Shown here one piece after another: positions 56,066 through 64,000 of a stretch of DNA of 64,000 nt. The notes under the pieces were generated by a model, which had not been told where the DNA came from, did not search any database, and worked only from the letters and a program-made list of their open reading frames with translations. This DNA is from Candidatus Omnitrophota bacterium. GTDB taxonomy: Bacteria; Omnitrophota; Gorgyraeia; Pluralincolimonadales; Pluralincolimonadaceae. Position 1 is the first letter of the stretch. Each line of letters begins with the position of its first letter. The position numbers were made by a program, and so were the translations under genes. The stretch lies in the NCBI GenBank assembly GCA_030695925.1, contig JAUYOH010000148.1:1-64000 (forward strand). Direction: 5' to 3'.

Positions 56066-57166
56066 CTATTCCGTCCGCACAGGCAGCACGATATAGATAT
56101 AATCGTTGCCTTCCGCCCGTATGACTCCCCGCTTATCCGCGCCGGCGAACTCAAAGATTATCTCCTCTTCGCCTATGTTTTTAAGCGCGTCCATTAAATA
56201 GTTGGGGTTAAACCCCAGCGTCAGGTCTTCCCCGCCGTAGCCGCAATCCAGTTCTTCCCGGGACTCCCCGCCGTCATGCGAGACCTTCGAGATTACAATC
56301 TTATTTTTTAAGACATCGAGTTTTATAGACTGCGAGTCCGGCGTCGTAAAGAGGCTTGCCCTCTTTATCGCGGCACAAAAACTGTCCTTGCTTACCCTAA
56401 GCTTCTCCTGGGTCGATTTCGGAATAACCTGTTCGTAGTTTGGGTAGTCTCCCTCGATCAACCTTGTGATCAACAGTGTCTCGTCAAACTCAAATGCTAT
56501 CTGGTTTTCGCCGAACAAGATCTTAACATCACCTTCATCCTTCAAGATCTTCAGGAGTTCCGCCACAGCCTTAATCGGCACAATAACTTTTCTGGTAAAA
56601 CCGCCGGGTTTCGGTATGTCTTTGTTTACTACCGCCAGTCTTCGTCCGTCTGTGGCGACAAGCGATAATTTTTTATCCGTTACTATAAACAATATACCGG
56701 TCAGTATATATCTTGACTCGTCCTTTGAGACGGCAAAAGATGTCAGGCTTAACATTGATTTTAATAGTTTTTGAGGAATATCCAAAACGTCCTCATTGGA
56801 CAGTTCCGGCACCTTGGGAAACTCGTCTTTTGGCAGCCCCATTATCTTAAGGATGGATTTGTCGCATTTTATTACCACCTGATTGTTCTTTTTTACTGAG
56901 ATATGTATTTCTTTGTTTGGCAACTCTTTCACTATGTCGCTTATTTTCTTGGCCGGTATAGATATCGCGCCATCCTCTTGCACGTCTATGTTGACCAGTT
57001 TCGATATTATGCCTATCTCTAAATCTGTCGCCGCAAGTTTTATCTTATTTTTCGACGCTTCAAACAGTATGTTGGCTAATACCGGTAAGCCGCTCTTTTG
57101 TGAAACAGCGTTTTGAACGGTTTGTATGCCTTTTTGTAGGATATCCTTGGGTAGTTTAAACTCCAT
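56066..57166 (-). CDS. dnaN: DNA polymerase III sliding clamp (beta subunit)
   Basis: The 366-residue protein has three clamp domains. Typical segments are ATDLEIGI near the N-terminus, LVATDGRRLAVV in the middle and the C-terminal YIVLPVR. An excellent SD, AAAGGAGGAG, precedes ATG. It lies downstream of dnaA across a 213-nt gap with DnaA boxes. Confidence 0.97.
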   Translation of the reverse strand: MEFKLPKDILQKGIQTVQNAVSQKSGLPVLANILFEASKNKIKLAATDLEIGIISKLVNIDVQEDGAISIPAKKISDIVKELPNKEIHISVKKNNQVVIKCDKSILKIMGLPKDEFPKVPELSNEDVLDIPQKLLKSMLSLTSFAVSKDESRYILTGILFIVTDKKLSLVATDGRRLAVVNKDIPKPGGFTRKVIVPIKAVAELLKILKDEGDVKILFGENQIAFEFDETLLITRLIEGDYPNYEQVIPKSTQEKLRVSKDSFCAAIKRASLFTTPDSQSIKLDVLKNKIVISKVSHDGGESREELDCGYGGEDLTLGFNPNYLMDALKNIGEEEIIFEFAGADKRGVIRAEGNDYIYIVLPVRTE

Positions 57167-57379
57167 TACTCCTCCTTTTAGTATATTTATAAAGATTAGT
57201 CATAGTAGAAGTAATCCCTGTTAATTTGTGGACATGTCCAAAACTCTTTTTGTGGTTATAAATTACAGCATTTATTAATTAGAAAGTTATCCACAACTTA
57301 TAACCAATAACAAAGCCCAACCCGATTTACCACAACTTATTCACAACCTATGAACATTCGTAAACAACTTATCCACAGG
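57167..57379. other. dnaA-dnaN intergenic region with DnaA boxes (possible origin part)
   Basis: 213 bp, AT-rich, with TTATCCACA at 57287-57295 and 57369-57377 (exact consensus DnaA boxes) and TTATTCACA at 57337-57345. Weaker TGTGG-type boxes lie at about 57227 and 57251. The stretch ATAAATTACAGCATTTATTA could serve as an unwinding element. It is either part of a two-part origin with the boxes upstream of dnaA or a DnaA-titrating region. Confidence 0.7.
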
Positions 57380-58738
57380 CTATTCTCCGCGGATTTCCAC
57401 CATAAGTCTGTTCATTAAGTCTCTTATTTTAACATCTTTCTTCATGTCGGCTTCAATGCTGTCGCACGCATGGAGAATAGTCGTATGGTCCCGTCCACCG
57501 CACAACTCCCCGATCTCAGATAAGGAGTGGTCAGTCAATTTCCTGATTAAATACATCGCCGTTTGCCGCGGCAGGACCACTTGCTTAGTTCTTCTCCTGC
57601 CTTTTATGTCAGAGATGCGCACATTGAAATAGTTCGCGACGCCATCAAAGATGGAATCCGCTACGATCCTCGACTCTTTCTCCTTTATCATGTCCTTAAG
57701 TATGGAACGCGTGAGGTCGAGAGTGATGTTTTGTTTTAAGAGCACGGCATTCGCGACCACTCTTTTTAGGGCGCCTTCAAGTTCGCGGATATTGGATTTG
57801 ATCTTTTCGGCTATATAAAGTATCACATCATCCGGGATAGCCACGCTTTCCCTTTCAGCCTTCTTTTTTAATATAGCGGCGCGGGTCTCGAATGGCGGCG
57901 GCTGAATGTCGGCGATAAGGCCCCACGCGAATCTCGAGACAAGGCGTTCCTCAAGTTTGTTTATCTCTTTCGGCGGCCGGTCGCTCGAGAGCACCACCTG
58001 CTTATGCGCGTCGTGCAGTGTGTTGAAGGTATTGAAAAACTCTTCCTGTGTGGACTCTTTGCCGGCGATGAAATGTATATCGTCTATCAAAAGCACGTCC
58101 ACGTTCCTGTATCTGGCCCTGAATTTACCGGTGGCCTCGTTTTGTATGGAACTTATGAGCTGATTTGTGAACTGCTCGCTTGTTATATAGACGATCTTTA
58201 GGTTCTGATTTTTCGCGGCGATGCAGTGAGCTATCGCGTGCATAAGATGCGTCTTCCCTAATCCCACCTTCCCGTATATAAACAGGGGGTTATAAGCCTT
58301 GGCCGGTGATTCTGAAACCGCCAGGGCTGCGGCATGGACGAAACGGTTGTTCGGGCCGACGACGAAATTATCGAATGTATACGCCGGGTTAAGCCCGAGG
58401 TAACTTACGGCATCGTGCTTTTTTTCAGATGATTTCGCCGCCGGTTGCGCTACAATATCGTTAATTTGTGGCGCCGGTTCGCGCGCCGAATAATTGAATT
58501 CTAACGCGAGGTTGTCACCCGAGACCTCCTTGAGAGTCACTTTTATTAAGTCCAGATGATGGTCAAGGAGCCAGTCTTTGAAGAAGCTGTTTGGCACCTC
58601 GATGGTGAGGGTACCCTTGGAGATATCCATCCCCTTCGCGGGCTTAAACCATGTCTCAAAGGTTTGGGGGTTGACTTTTGATTTTATGAGGTCTTTTGTT
58701 TTATCCCAGACCTCGATGGCATTCTTGAGATTATCCAT
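57380..58738 (-). CDS. dnaA: Chromosomal replication initiator DnaA
   Basis: The 452-residue AAA+ initiator has an N-terminal DciA/helicase-contact domain (about 1-85), a linker, then FVVGPNNRFVHAAALAVSE and Walker A GKVGLGKTH, Walker B LLIDDIHFI, and the C-terminal DNA-binding signature CGGRDHTTILHAC. It has its own promoter at 58801-58829, with two DnaA boxes between promoter and start codon, which suggests self-repression. Confidence 0.98.
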   Translation of the reverse strand: MDNLKNAIEVWDKTKDLIKSKVNPQTFETWFKPAKGMDISKGTLTIEVPNSFFKDWLLDHHLDLIKVTLKEVSGDNLALEFNYSAREPAPQINDIVAQPAAKSSEKKHDAVSYLGLNPAYTFDNFVVGPNNRFVHAAALAVSESPAKAYNPLFIYGKVGLGKTHLMHAIAHCIAAKNQNLKIVYITSEQFTNQLISSIQNEATGKFRARYRNVDVLLIDDIHFIAGKESTQEEFFNTFNTLHDAHKQVVLSSDRPPKEINKLEERLVSRFAWGLIADIQPPPFETRAAILKKKAERESVAIPDDVILYIAEKIKSNIRELEGALKRVVANAVLLKQNITLDLTRSILKDMIKEKESRIVADSIFDGVANYFNVRISDIKGRRRTKQVVLPRQTAMYLIRKLTDHSLSEIGELCGGRDHTTILHACDSIEADMKKDVKIRDLMNRLMVEIRGE

Positions 58739-58744
58739 TAAAAG

Positions 58745-58764
58745 TTATTCACAGTTTATTCACA
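58745..58764. promoter_or_regulatory. Two DnaA boxes upstream of dnaA
   Basis: TTATTCACA at 58745-58753 and again at 58756-58764. They are spaced 11 bp apart, so both face the same side of the helix. They lie in the dnaA leader and may serve the origin, dnaA autoregulation or both. Confidence 0.75.
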
Positions 58765-58800
58765 GGCCGCTTTATTGCAGTCCACGACAGATTTGAAAAA

Positions 58801-58829
58801 ATTATACCAAAGATAGTGGCTCTTTGCAA
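58801..58829 (-). promoter_or_regulatory. Promoter of dnaA
   Basis: On the minus strand TTGCAA (58824-58829), 17-bp spacer, TATAAT (58801-58806). The start codon is 62 nt past the -10 box. It is back to back with the rpmH promoter. Confidence 0.7.
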
Positions 58830-58839
58830 GAACTTTTTC

Positions 58840-58867
58840 TTGACTAAGGCGGCAATCGTGCTATAAT
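58840..58867 (+). promoter_or_regulatory. Promoter of rpmH operon
   Basis: TTGACT (58840-58845), 16-bp spacer, TATAAT (58862-58867), followed by the SD GGGAGGAG and the rpmH ATG at 58897. Confidence 0.78.
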
Positions 58868-58896
58868 TGTGCTTTAACTCTGGGAGGAGATCCATA

Positions 58897-59034
58897 ATGA
58901 AGAAGAACCTGACATTAAAATCGAACATAAAGAGAAGACGCGTGCACGGCTTTAGAAAAAGGATGTCCACGCAGGAAGGCAGGGCCGTTTTACGAAGAAG
59001 ACGCCAAAAAGGGAGAAAGCGTCTTATCCCTTAG
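58897..59034 (+). CDS. rpmH: 50S ribosomal protein L34
   Basis: Too short for the ORF track. The 45-residue highly basic product begins [19 protein letters not shown] and ends GRKRLIP, a clear L34. SD GGGAGGAG lies 7 nt upstream. It is the first gene of the conserved rpmH-rnpA-yidD-yidC cluster diverging from dnaA. Confidence 0.97.
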   Translation: MKKNLTLKSNIKRRRVHGFRKRMSTQEGRAVLRRRRQKGRKRLIP

Positions 59035-59050
59035 GCCGCCTCAAGGTATA

Positions 59051-59410
59051 ATGAAGAGATATTCCCTTTCGAGGTCCGAAAGGATTACCAAAACATCCGA
59101 ATTCAAATCCGGGCTTAAAGACGGGGCAGCCTATACCGGCAGGTCGCTTAAACTGAAAGTAGCCCCCAATAAATACGGGATCTCGAGGATAGGCGTCTCG
59201 CTCGGCCGCCATCATTTCAAACTCGCGGTACAGCGCAATTTATTGCGCAGATATTTAAAAGAAATTTTTAGATTAAATAAATATAATTTTAGCAAGGGCT
59301 ACGATATCATAGTGATTCCAAGGGCCAATTGCGCCGGCCTGAAATTCAGTGAATTAAATGACGAGTTTATAGATATGATCAAAAAATCGGGGATATTTAA
59401 GAAGGCGTAG
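59051..59410 (+). CDS. rnpA: Ribonuclease P protein component
   Basis: The 119-residue basic protein helps the RNase P RNA to cut tRNA leaders. The RNR-type motif is KLAVQRNLLRRYLKEIFR at about residue 58-75, preceded by SRIGVSLGRHHFK. The RNA component is not in the window. It lies 16 nt after rpmH and 2 nt before yidD. Confidence 0.95.
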   Translation: MKRYSLSRSERITKTSEFKSGLKDGAAYTGRSLKLKVAPNKYGISRIGVSLGRHHFKLAVQRNLLRRYLKEIFRLNKYNFSKGYDIIVIPRANCAGLKFSELNDEFIDMIKKSGIFKKA

Positions 59411-59412
59411 AC

Positions 59413-59625
59413 ATGCTCAAAAAATTAGCGGTATCAGTAATAAATTTTTATCGTAACTTCTTGTCTTTCAGCAGGTTACCATGTTGCAGGTTTTATCCTT
59501 CCTGCTCGGCCTACACGGCCGAGGCCATTGAAAAGAAAGGATTCTTTAAGGGTTTAATTCTATCGTCTTTCAGGCTACTAAGATGTAATCCATTTTCCAG
59601 AGGCGGATACGATCCGGTAAAATAA
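59413..59625 (+). CDS. yidD: Membrane protein insertion efficiency factor YidD
   Basis: A 70-residue protein with the family signature FYRNFLSFSRLPCCRFYPSCSAYTAEAIEKKG and RLLRCNPFSRGGYDPV. It is an amphipathic membrane-associated protein that aids YidC-dependent insertion. It lies 2 nt before yidC. Confidence 0.96.
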   Translation: MLKKLAVSVINFYRNFLSFSRLPCCRFYPSCSAYTAEAIEKKGFFKGLILSSFRLLRCNPFSRGGYDPVK

Positions 59626-59627
59626 TT

Positions 59628-61241
59628 ATGAGTATGGAAAAACGCGCGCTCTTAGCTATAGTCATTTCGATGTTGATATTGCTTCTCCTGCCTTCTATAA
59701 TGCCGAAGCCTAAACCGGTAGTCATCAAAAAAGATGTCCTAGCCCAGATACCCAAGGAGACACCGCAAAAAATAATCAGGATCGAGCAGGCCCCGTTGCC
59801 GTTCGAAAAAGAGATCGCTTTTGAGACGGCAGATTATAAAGCCATATTATCGAACTTAGGCGGTGTAGTAAAAAGCATAACCTTAAAGAAGCATCTGGAC
59901 TCCGCGGATAAACCGATAGTCCTCGCCAGTGCTCCCGACCCGAGGGATTCTATCTTCGCTATTACGGGGCTGGACCCGGAATTCGATAAAGGCATACCAT
60001 TTTCATTCGTAGAAAAGCCGGACAGAGTAGTGTTTAAAGCAGGCACGCAGAGCGGGCTAATTGTAGAAAAAGAGATCATCTTCCGTCCGGGAAAATACAC
60101 TATAGAATTGAAACAGACGATAATGAATAACACAAGTCAGGCGCGCGCCTTAAAGTATAAGATCACCGGTGGCTGCGGGATCACGGATATCTCTCCTTCG
60201 GATGCGGTATATGTAGAGGTGGTCAGGAACGTAAGCGGGAAGATAACCAATGTAAATAAAAACTCAATTAAATCCGCAACGACTTGGAACGGCGGGCAGG
60301 CCTACTGGGTCTCGCTTAAGAACAGGTATTTTTCCTTAATATTGAAACCGCCCGTATCTTTTACGAATGTTTTCTCTAACACGCTGTCTAATAAAGAGTT
60401 AGAAACAGGAGTCGAAACACCAGATTTTAATATCGAACCGAATTCTTCCGTAACGCAGGATTTCGTTTTATACGCCGGCCCAAATGATTTCAATGAGATC
60501 CGCAGCTTGAAATTAGGGCTCGAGGATTCCCTCAACTTGGGTTTTACAGGCGGCATAGGCAGATGGCTTTTTGTGGCCTTGGAATTTTTTGAGAGCATAG
60601 TTAAGAACTGGGGCCTCGCGATAATAATACTTACTATCCTGATAAATGTCGTGCTGTTTCCCTTAACCTTCAAGAGCCTAAAATCCATGAAGCAGATGCA
60701 GGCCCTACAGCCGAAGATCGAGGCATTGCGCGCGGCCCATAAGGATAATCCCCAAAAGGTCAATAAGGAAATCATGGAGGTGTACAGGAAGTATAAGATC
60801 AATCCTTTGGGCGGCTGCCTGCCAATGCTCCTGCAAATGCCCGTATTTTTCGCCCTATATCAGGTTTTAATGAGGTCTATAGAGTTGCGCGGCGCGCCAT
60901 TCCTCTGGATCAAGGATTTATCTCAGCCGGACCGATTAATCGCTAGTATCCCTATATTTCCCAATGAGTTAAATATATTACCGCTTTTAATGGCCGTTGC
61001 TATGTTCCTTCAGCAAAAACTATCCACGCCCCCCAAGTCAGCTTCTGGCGGCGCTTCGGATCAAATGGCCCAGCAGCAGCGGATGATGATGGTTATGATG
61101 CCGGTCTTGTTTGGGGTCTTGTTCTACAAGCTTCCGTCAGGCCTCGTATTATATTGGTTAGTCAATACCATCCTGACGATAGTCGAGCAGGGGTTATTCC
61201 TAAAACCGCATTTGTTCCACGTGGAACATTTGGAGAATTAA
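59628..61241 (+). CDS. yidC: Membrane protein insertase YidC
   Basis: The 537-residue Gram-negative-type insertase has an N-terminal membrane helix (residues 7-25), a large periplasmic beta domain (about 55-310) and the conserved insertase core (WGLAIIILTILINVVLFPLTFKSLKSMKQMQALQPKIEALR, PMLLQMPVFFALYQVL). The last codons (LFHVEHLEN) are shaped by an embedded parS site at 61213-61228. Confidence 0.97.
   Translation: MSMEKRALLAIVISMLILLLLPSIMPKPKPVVIKKDVLAQIPKETPQKIIRIEQAPLPFEKEIAFETADYKAILSNLGGVVKSITLKKHLDSADKPIVLASAPDPRDSIFAITGLDPEFDKGIPFSFVEKPDRVVFKAGTQSGLIVEKEIIFRPGKYTIELKQTIMNNTSQARALKYKITGGCGITDISPSDAVYVEVVRNVSGKITNVNKNSIKSATTWNGGQAYWVSLKNRYFSLILKPPVSFTNVFSNTLSNKELETGVETPDFNIEPNSSVTQDFVLYAGPNDFNEIRSLKLGLEDSLNLGFTGGIGRWLFVALEFFESIVKNWGLAIIILTILINVVLFPLTFKSLKSMKQMQALQPKIEALRAAHKDNPQKVNKEIMEVYRKYKINPLGGCLPMLLQMPVFFALYQVLMRSIELRGAPFLWIKDLSQPDRLIASIPIFPNELNILPLLMAVAMFLQQKLSTPPKSASGGASDQMAQQQRMMMVMMPVLFGVLFYKLPSGLVLYWLVNTILTIVEQGLFLKPHLFHVEHLEN
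61213..61228. promoter_or_regulatory. parS centromere site 1, inside yidC
   Basis: TGTTCCACGTGGAACA, a perfect 16-bp palindrome and a known form of the ParB-binding parS consensus. It lies in the 3' end of the yidC coding region, about 2.4 kb from the dnaA-rpmH origin gap. Confidence 0.93.
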
Positions 61242-61248
61242 GGGCATT

Positions 61249-61449
61249 ATGAAGTCAATAGAAGCCGAAGGTAAAACTACAAAAGAAGCGATCCATATAG
61301 CGCTGCAGAAGCTCGACGTCACACGCGACAAGGTCACGGTAAAGATCTTAACCGAGGGCCACCACGGCCTGTTCGGAATGACCGGCCCGAAGCAAGCCAA
61401 GGTAAAAGTTACTCTCAAAGAAGACGCCTACCACGCCCATAAAATTTAA
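61249..61449 (+). CDS. Stand-alone Jag-N domain protein (KhpB N-terminal part only)
   Basis: A 66-residue protein matching the Jag N-terminal domain (SIEAEGKTTKEAIHIALQKLDVTRDKVTVKILTEGHHGLFGMTG). KhpB/Jag proteins normally continue with KH and R3H RNA-binding domains to about 200 residues or more. Here the frame stops and mnmG begins 19 nt later, leaving no room for them. The position after yidC is standard for jag. This is either a natural minimal form or the remainder after deletion. Confidence 0.85.
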   Translation: MKSIEAEGKTTKEAIHIALQKLDVTRDKVTVKILTEGHHGLFGMTGPKQAKVKVTLKEDAYHAHKI

Positions 61450-61468
61450 GTAACTCTTTACATTTCAA

Positions 61469-63229
61469 ATGACAACAGTCAGTTACGATAAAGAATATGA
61501 TGTGATTATTATCGGAGGCGGGCATGCCGGCTGCGAGGCGGCCCTTGCTGTCTCTAGGATGGGCTTAAAATGCCTGATGCTGACTATGAATCTGGATACC
61601 ATTGCCCAGATGTCCTGCAACCCCGCTATCGGAGGATTGGCAAAGGGCCATATCGTGCGCGAGATAGACGCGTTAGGCGGCGAGATGGCAAAGGTAACTG
61701 ATAAGACGGGTATCCAGTTTAGGTTATTAAATACCAAGAAGGGTCCCGCTGTTCAGGCGCCGCGGGCACAGGCGGATAAGAAACTCTATCAGTTTACGAT
61801 GAAGAAGCGCCTTGAAGATCAGGAAGGCCTTGATATAAAACAGGAGAGCGCGGAAGAGATACTCGTTAAGAACGGCAAGGTTTACAGTGTTGCTTGCCAG
61901 ACAGGAATGCGCTATAAAGCCAAAGCCGTAATCGTGACAACCGGAACCTTCTTAAACGGACTTATTCATATCGGCTTGACCAGTTTCCCGGCCGGTCGGA
62001 TGGGCGAATTCCCCGCCGTCAAATTATCAGAGTCACTGCGCTCCCTAGGCTTTGATATTAAAAGACTTAAGACAGGAACTCCCGCTCGGATAAACAAAAG
62101 GTCAATAGATTTTTCAAAGGTAGAAACCCAATACGGCGACCCAGTCCCTACACCATTTTCTTTTTCTACCGAGCGGATTGAGCAAGAACAAGTTCCCTGT
62201 TACATAACCCATACAAATCCGGACACACATAAATATATCCTGGATAACTTAGACCGTTCGCCTTTGTATAGCGGCAGGATTAAGGGTATCGGCCCTAGAT
62301 ATTGTCCTTCTATTGAAGATAAGGTTGTCCGGTTTAAAGAGAAAGAGCGGCACCAGATATTTCTTGAACCGGAAGGCCTTAATACCGATGAGATCTATCT
62401 AAACGGGCTCTCGACGAGCCTTCCACAGGATGTCCAAGTTTCTATCTTGCGGACAATAAATGGGTTAGAGAATTCCGAGATAATGCGCTTCGGCTACGCC
62501 ATAGAATACGACTTCTGCCCGCCCACCCAGATAAAACCTACTCTCGAGACAAAGCTGATAGAAAACCTCTATTTCGCTGGACAGATAAACGGGACCTCAG
62601 GCTATGAGGAAGCGGCTGCTCAAGGTTTAATGGCCGGTATAAACGCGGTCTTAAAGATACGGGATGACTCTCCGTTTGTCCTTGCAAGGTCTGAAGCATA
62701 TATCGGCGTTTTAATAGATGATCTGGTCACAAAAGGAACTAACGAGCCATACAGGATGTTTACGTCCCGCGCCGAGTACAGATTATTATTGCGGCATGAT
62801 AATGCCGATATGCGCCTTATGGAATACGGGTTTAAATTTGGCCTGATCTCAAATTCTCAATATGACGCGATGAGGATTAAAAAGGATTTGATCCGGGAGG
62901 GCATCGAGCTCGCGAAGGCCAAGCGCCGCGACGAAATAGCGGCCTTTCCCGAGGAGGTCAAAAAGCAGATCGATCTCGAGATTAAATATGAAGGATATAT
63001 AAAAAGACAGGTTAAAGAAGCCGAACGCCTTCGAAAACTAGAAAAGGTAAAGATCCCGCCGTCGTTAGAATACAAAAAAATCAAAGGAATCCGCAAAGAG
63101 GCGCAGGAAAAACTTGAGAATATACGGCCCGAATCGATCGGACAGGCCTCGCGAATATCAGGTATTTCTCCCTGCGACATATCAATGCTTTATGTCTATC
63201 TTGAGTCCCTGCCCAAAAGAACCACTTGA
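61469..63229 (+). CDS. mnmG: tRNA uridine-5-carboxymethylaminomethyl modification enzyme MnmG
   Basis: The 586-residue FAD enzyme works with MnmE on wobble uridines. It has [56 protein letters not shown], and a C-terminal helical part. It is about 40 residues shorter than E. coli MnmG, but no core motif is missing and it ends at a clear stop. It belongs to the origin-proximal cluster before parA. Confidence 0.96.
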   Translation: MTTVSYDKEYDVIIIGGGHAGCEAALAVSRMGLKCLMLTMNLDTIAQMSCNPAIGGLAKGHIVREIDALGGEMAKVTDKTGIQFRLLNTKKGPAVQAPRAQADKKLYQFTMKKRLEDQEGLDIKQESAEEILVKNGKVYSVACQTGMRYKAKAVIVTTGTFLNGLIHIGLTSFPAGRMGEFPAVKLSESLRSLGFDIKRLKTGTPARINKRSIDFSKVETQYGDPVPTPFSFSTERIEQEQVPCYITHTNPDTHKYILDNLDRSPLYSGRIKGIGPRYCPSIEDKVVRFKEKERHQIFLEPEGLNTDEIYLNGLSTSLPQDVQVSILRTINGLENSEIMRFGYAIEYDFCPPTQIKPTLETKLIENLYFAGQINGTSGYEEAAAQGLMAGINAVLKIRDDSPFVLARSEAYIGVLIDDLVTKGTNEPYRMFTSRAEYRLLLRHDNADMRLMEYGFKFGLISNSQYDAMRIKKDLIREGIELAKAKRRDEIAAFPEEVKKQIDLEIKYEGYIKRQVKEAERLRKLEKVKIPPSLEYKKIKGIRKEAQEKLENIRPESIGQASRISGISPCDISMLYVYLESLPKRTT

Positions 63230-63253
63230 CTTTTGAAATACGAAATATTAAAA

Positions 63254-63269
63254 TGTTCCACGTGGAACA
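63254..63269. promoter_or_regulatory. parS centromere site 2, at the parA start
   Basis: TGTTCCACGTGGAACA, identical to site 1, ending 1 nt before the parA ATG at 63270. ParB bound here would cover the translation start region and any promoter in the 40-nt mnmG-parA gap, so it may also control parA expression (inference). Confidence 0.93.
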
Positions 63270-64000
63270 ATGGCAAAGATAATATCGGTTTGTAACCAGA
63301 AGGGCGGCGTAGGCAAGACCACCACCGCGATAAACCTCGCCTCATTTATAGCGTTGGCGGGCCGGAATGTCTTGGTGGTAGATTGCGACCCGCAAGCCAA
63401 CGCGACCTCAGGTTTAGGCATCGATAAGAAGCAAGTCAAAGAATCCATCTATAACGCCCTAATAGACAACAAAGATATATCGCAACTACTTGTAAATACT
63501 AAACTTACAAATCTTTATCTCGTGCCGTCAAACGTTGATTTGACCGGCGTTGAGGTTGAGCTCGTATCAATTGAAGGGCGCGAATTCCGTTTAAAGAACG
63601 CGTTGGAAAGTATACGGCCATCTTTTGATTATATAATTTTAGACGCGCCGCCGAGCCTCGGGCTTTTGACCATCAACGCGCTGACCGCCTCCAACTCCAC
63701 GCTCATTCCGCTGCAATGCGAGTATTACGCCTTAGAGGGTTTGTCGCAGTTGTTAAACACGATAAATTTAGTAAGGCAGAATTTAAATCCGCATCTGGAG
63801 ATAGAAGGTATTCTCCTTACGATGGCGGATTTCAGGACGAAGCTGACAGACGAGGTCATAAAAGAAGCGAGGAACTTTTTTCAGCATAAAGTATACCGCA
63901 CCGTGATACCCCGTTCGATAAAACTCGGCGAGGCTCCGGGTTTCGGGATGCCGATAATTTTATATGATAGGAATTCGAACGGCGCGCGCAGTTATTACGA
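63270..64000 (+). CDS. parA: Chromosome partitioning ATPase ParA/Soj, cut by window end
   Basis: Not in the ORF track because it has no stop before 64000. The translation starts MAKIISVCNQKGGVGKTTTA, with the deviant Walker A motif KGGVGKTT, DCDPQANAT (A' box) and FDYIILDAPPSLG (Walker B). About 243 residues are present and the usual length is about 255, so only the C-terminus is missing. It drives segregation of the parS sites with ParB, whose gene is expected just beyond the window. Confidence 0.96.
   Translation, partial: MAKIISVCNQKGGVGKTTTAINLASFIALAGRNVLVVDCDPQANATSGLGIDKKQVKESIYNALIDNKDISQLLVNTKLTNLYLVPSNVDLTGVEVELVSIEGREFRLKNALESIRPSFDYIILDAPPSLGLLTINALTASNSTLIPLQCEYYALEGLSQLLNTINLVRQNLNPHLEIEGILLTMADFRTKLTDEVIKEARNFFQHKVYRTVIPRSIKLGEAPGFGMPIILYDRNSNGARSYY

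Overview
The window reads as one chromosome segment of a Gram-negative bacterium that spans the replication origin. LpxA, an Omp85-type beta-barrel, lipoprotein signals and a PEP-CTERM protein indicate an outer membrane. Together with the gene content (Minf_1886 family protein, giant fusion proteins, complex I without NuoEFG, c-di-GMP parts), this suggests the PVC side of the tree, possibly Candidatus Omnitrophota. That placement is inference from gene content only; no rRNA is present.

Left part, 1-16.8 kb. A tightly packed minus-strand operon starts at a perfect TTGACA-17-TATAAT promoter (9539-9567). It runs FixC-like flavoprotein, acyl-CoA synthetase, monoacylglycerol lipase, M23 peptidase, M48 lipoprotein protease, exported PCMT, a 941-residue C45/hydrolase/Omp85 fusion, and YlmD. 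Upstream lies an NTE-like cNMP/MinD-like/patatin protein preceded by a c-di-GMP-I riboswitch with a terminator. Then come era, a TPR metallopeptidase, mazG, a PEP-CTERM trypsin-like protease, a Minf_1886 protein and a Nudix hydrolase.

Middle part, 16.9-34.6 kb, plus strand. A consensus promoter drives an 11-gene nuoABCDHIJKLMN cluster. A complete F-type ATP synthase follows, with a one-domain epsilon subunit and a CPA2 antiporter attached. This block faces the origin, so it is transcribed head-on to replication.

34.6-42.2 kb, minus strand. A pyrimidine operon, pyrR-B-C-[lipoprotein]-[endonuclease Q]-K-D-F-E, sits behind a PyrR-type attenuator (promoter, PyrR-binding hairpin, antiterminator, terminator).

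42.2-50.9 kb, minus strand. A transmembrane PilZ/coiled-coil/glycosidase fusion, lpxA, rsmI, glmS and two secreted jelly-roll proteins are followed by a small cassette between tRNA-Glu and a 25-bp copy of its 3' end. The cassette holds two 32-residue paralogous membrane microproteins and one 147-residue membrane protein.

50.8-64 kb is the origin region. Minus strand: gyrA, gyrB, a DciA-like protein, dnaN, dnaA. Plus strand: rpmH, rnpA, yidD, yidC, a lone Jag-N domain, mnmG and parA (cut by the window end). DnaA boxes flank dnaA, and two perfect parS palindromes lie at the end of yidC and just before parA.

Short palindromes and a 48-bp inverted repeat recur inside genes and RNAs, which indicates small mobile repeats. 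The strongest candidates for something undescribed are the PilZ-glycosidase, the C45/hydrolase/Omp85 fusion and the tRNA-Glu microprotein cassette.
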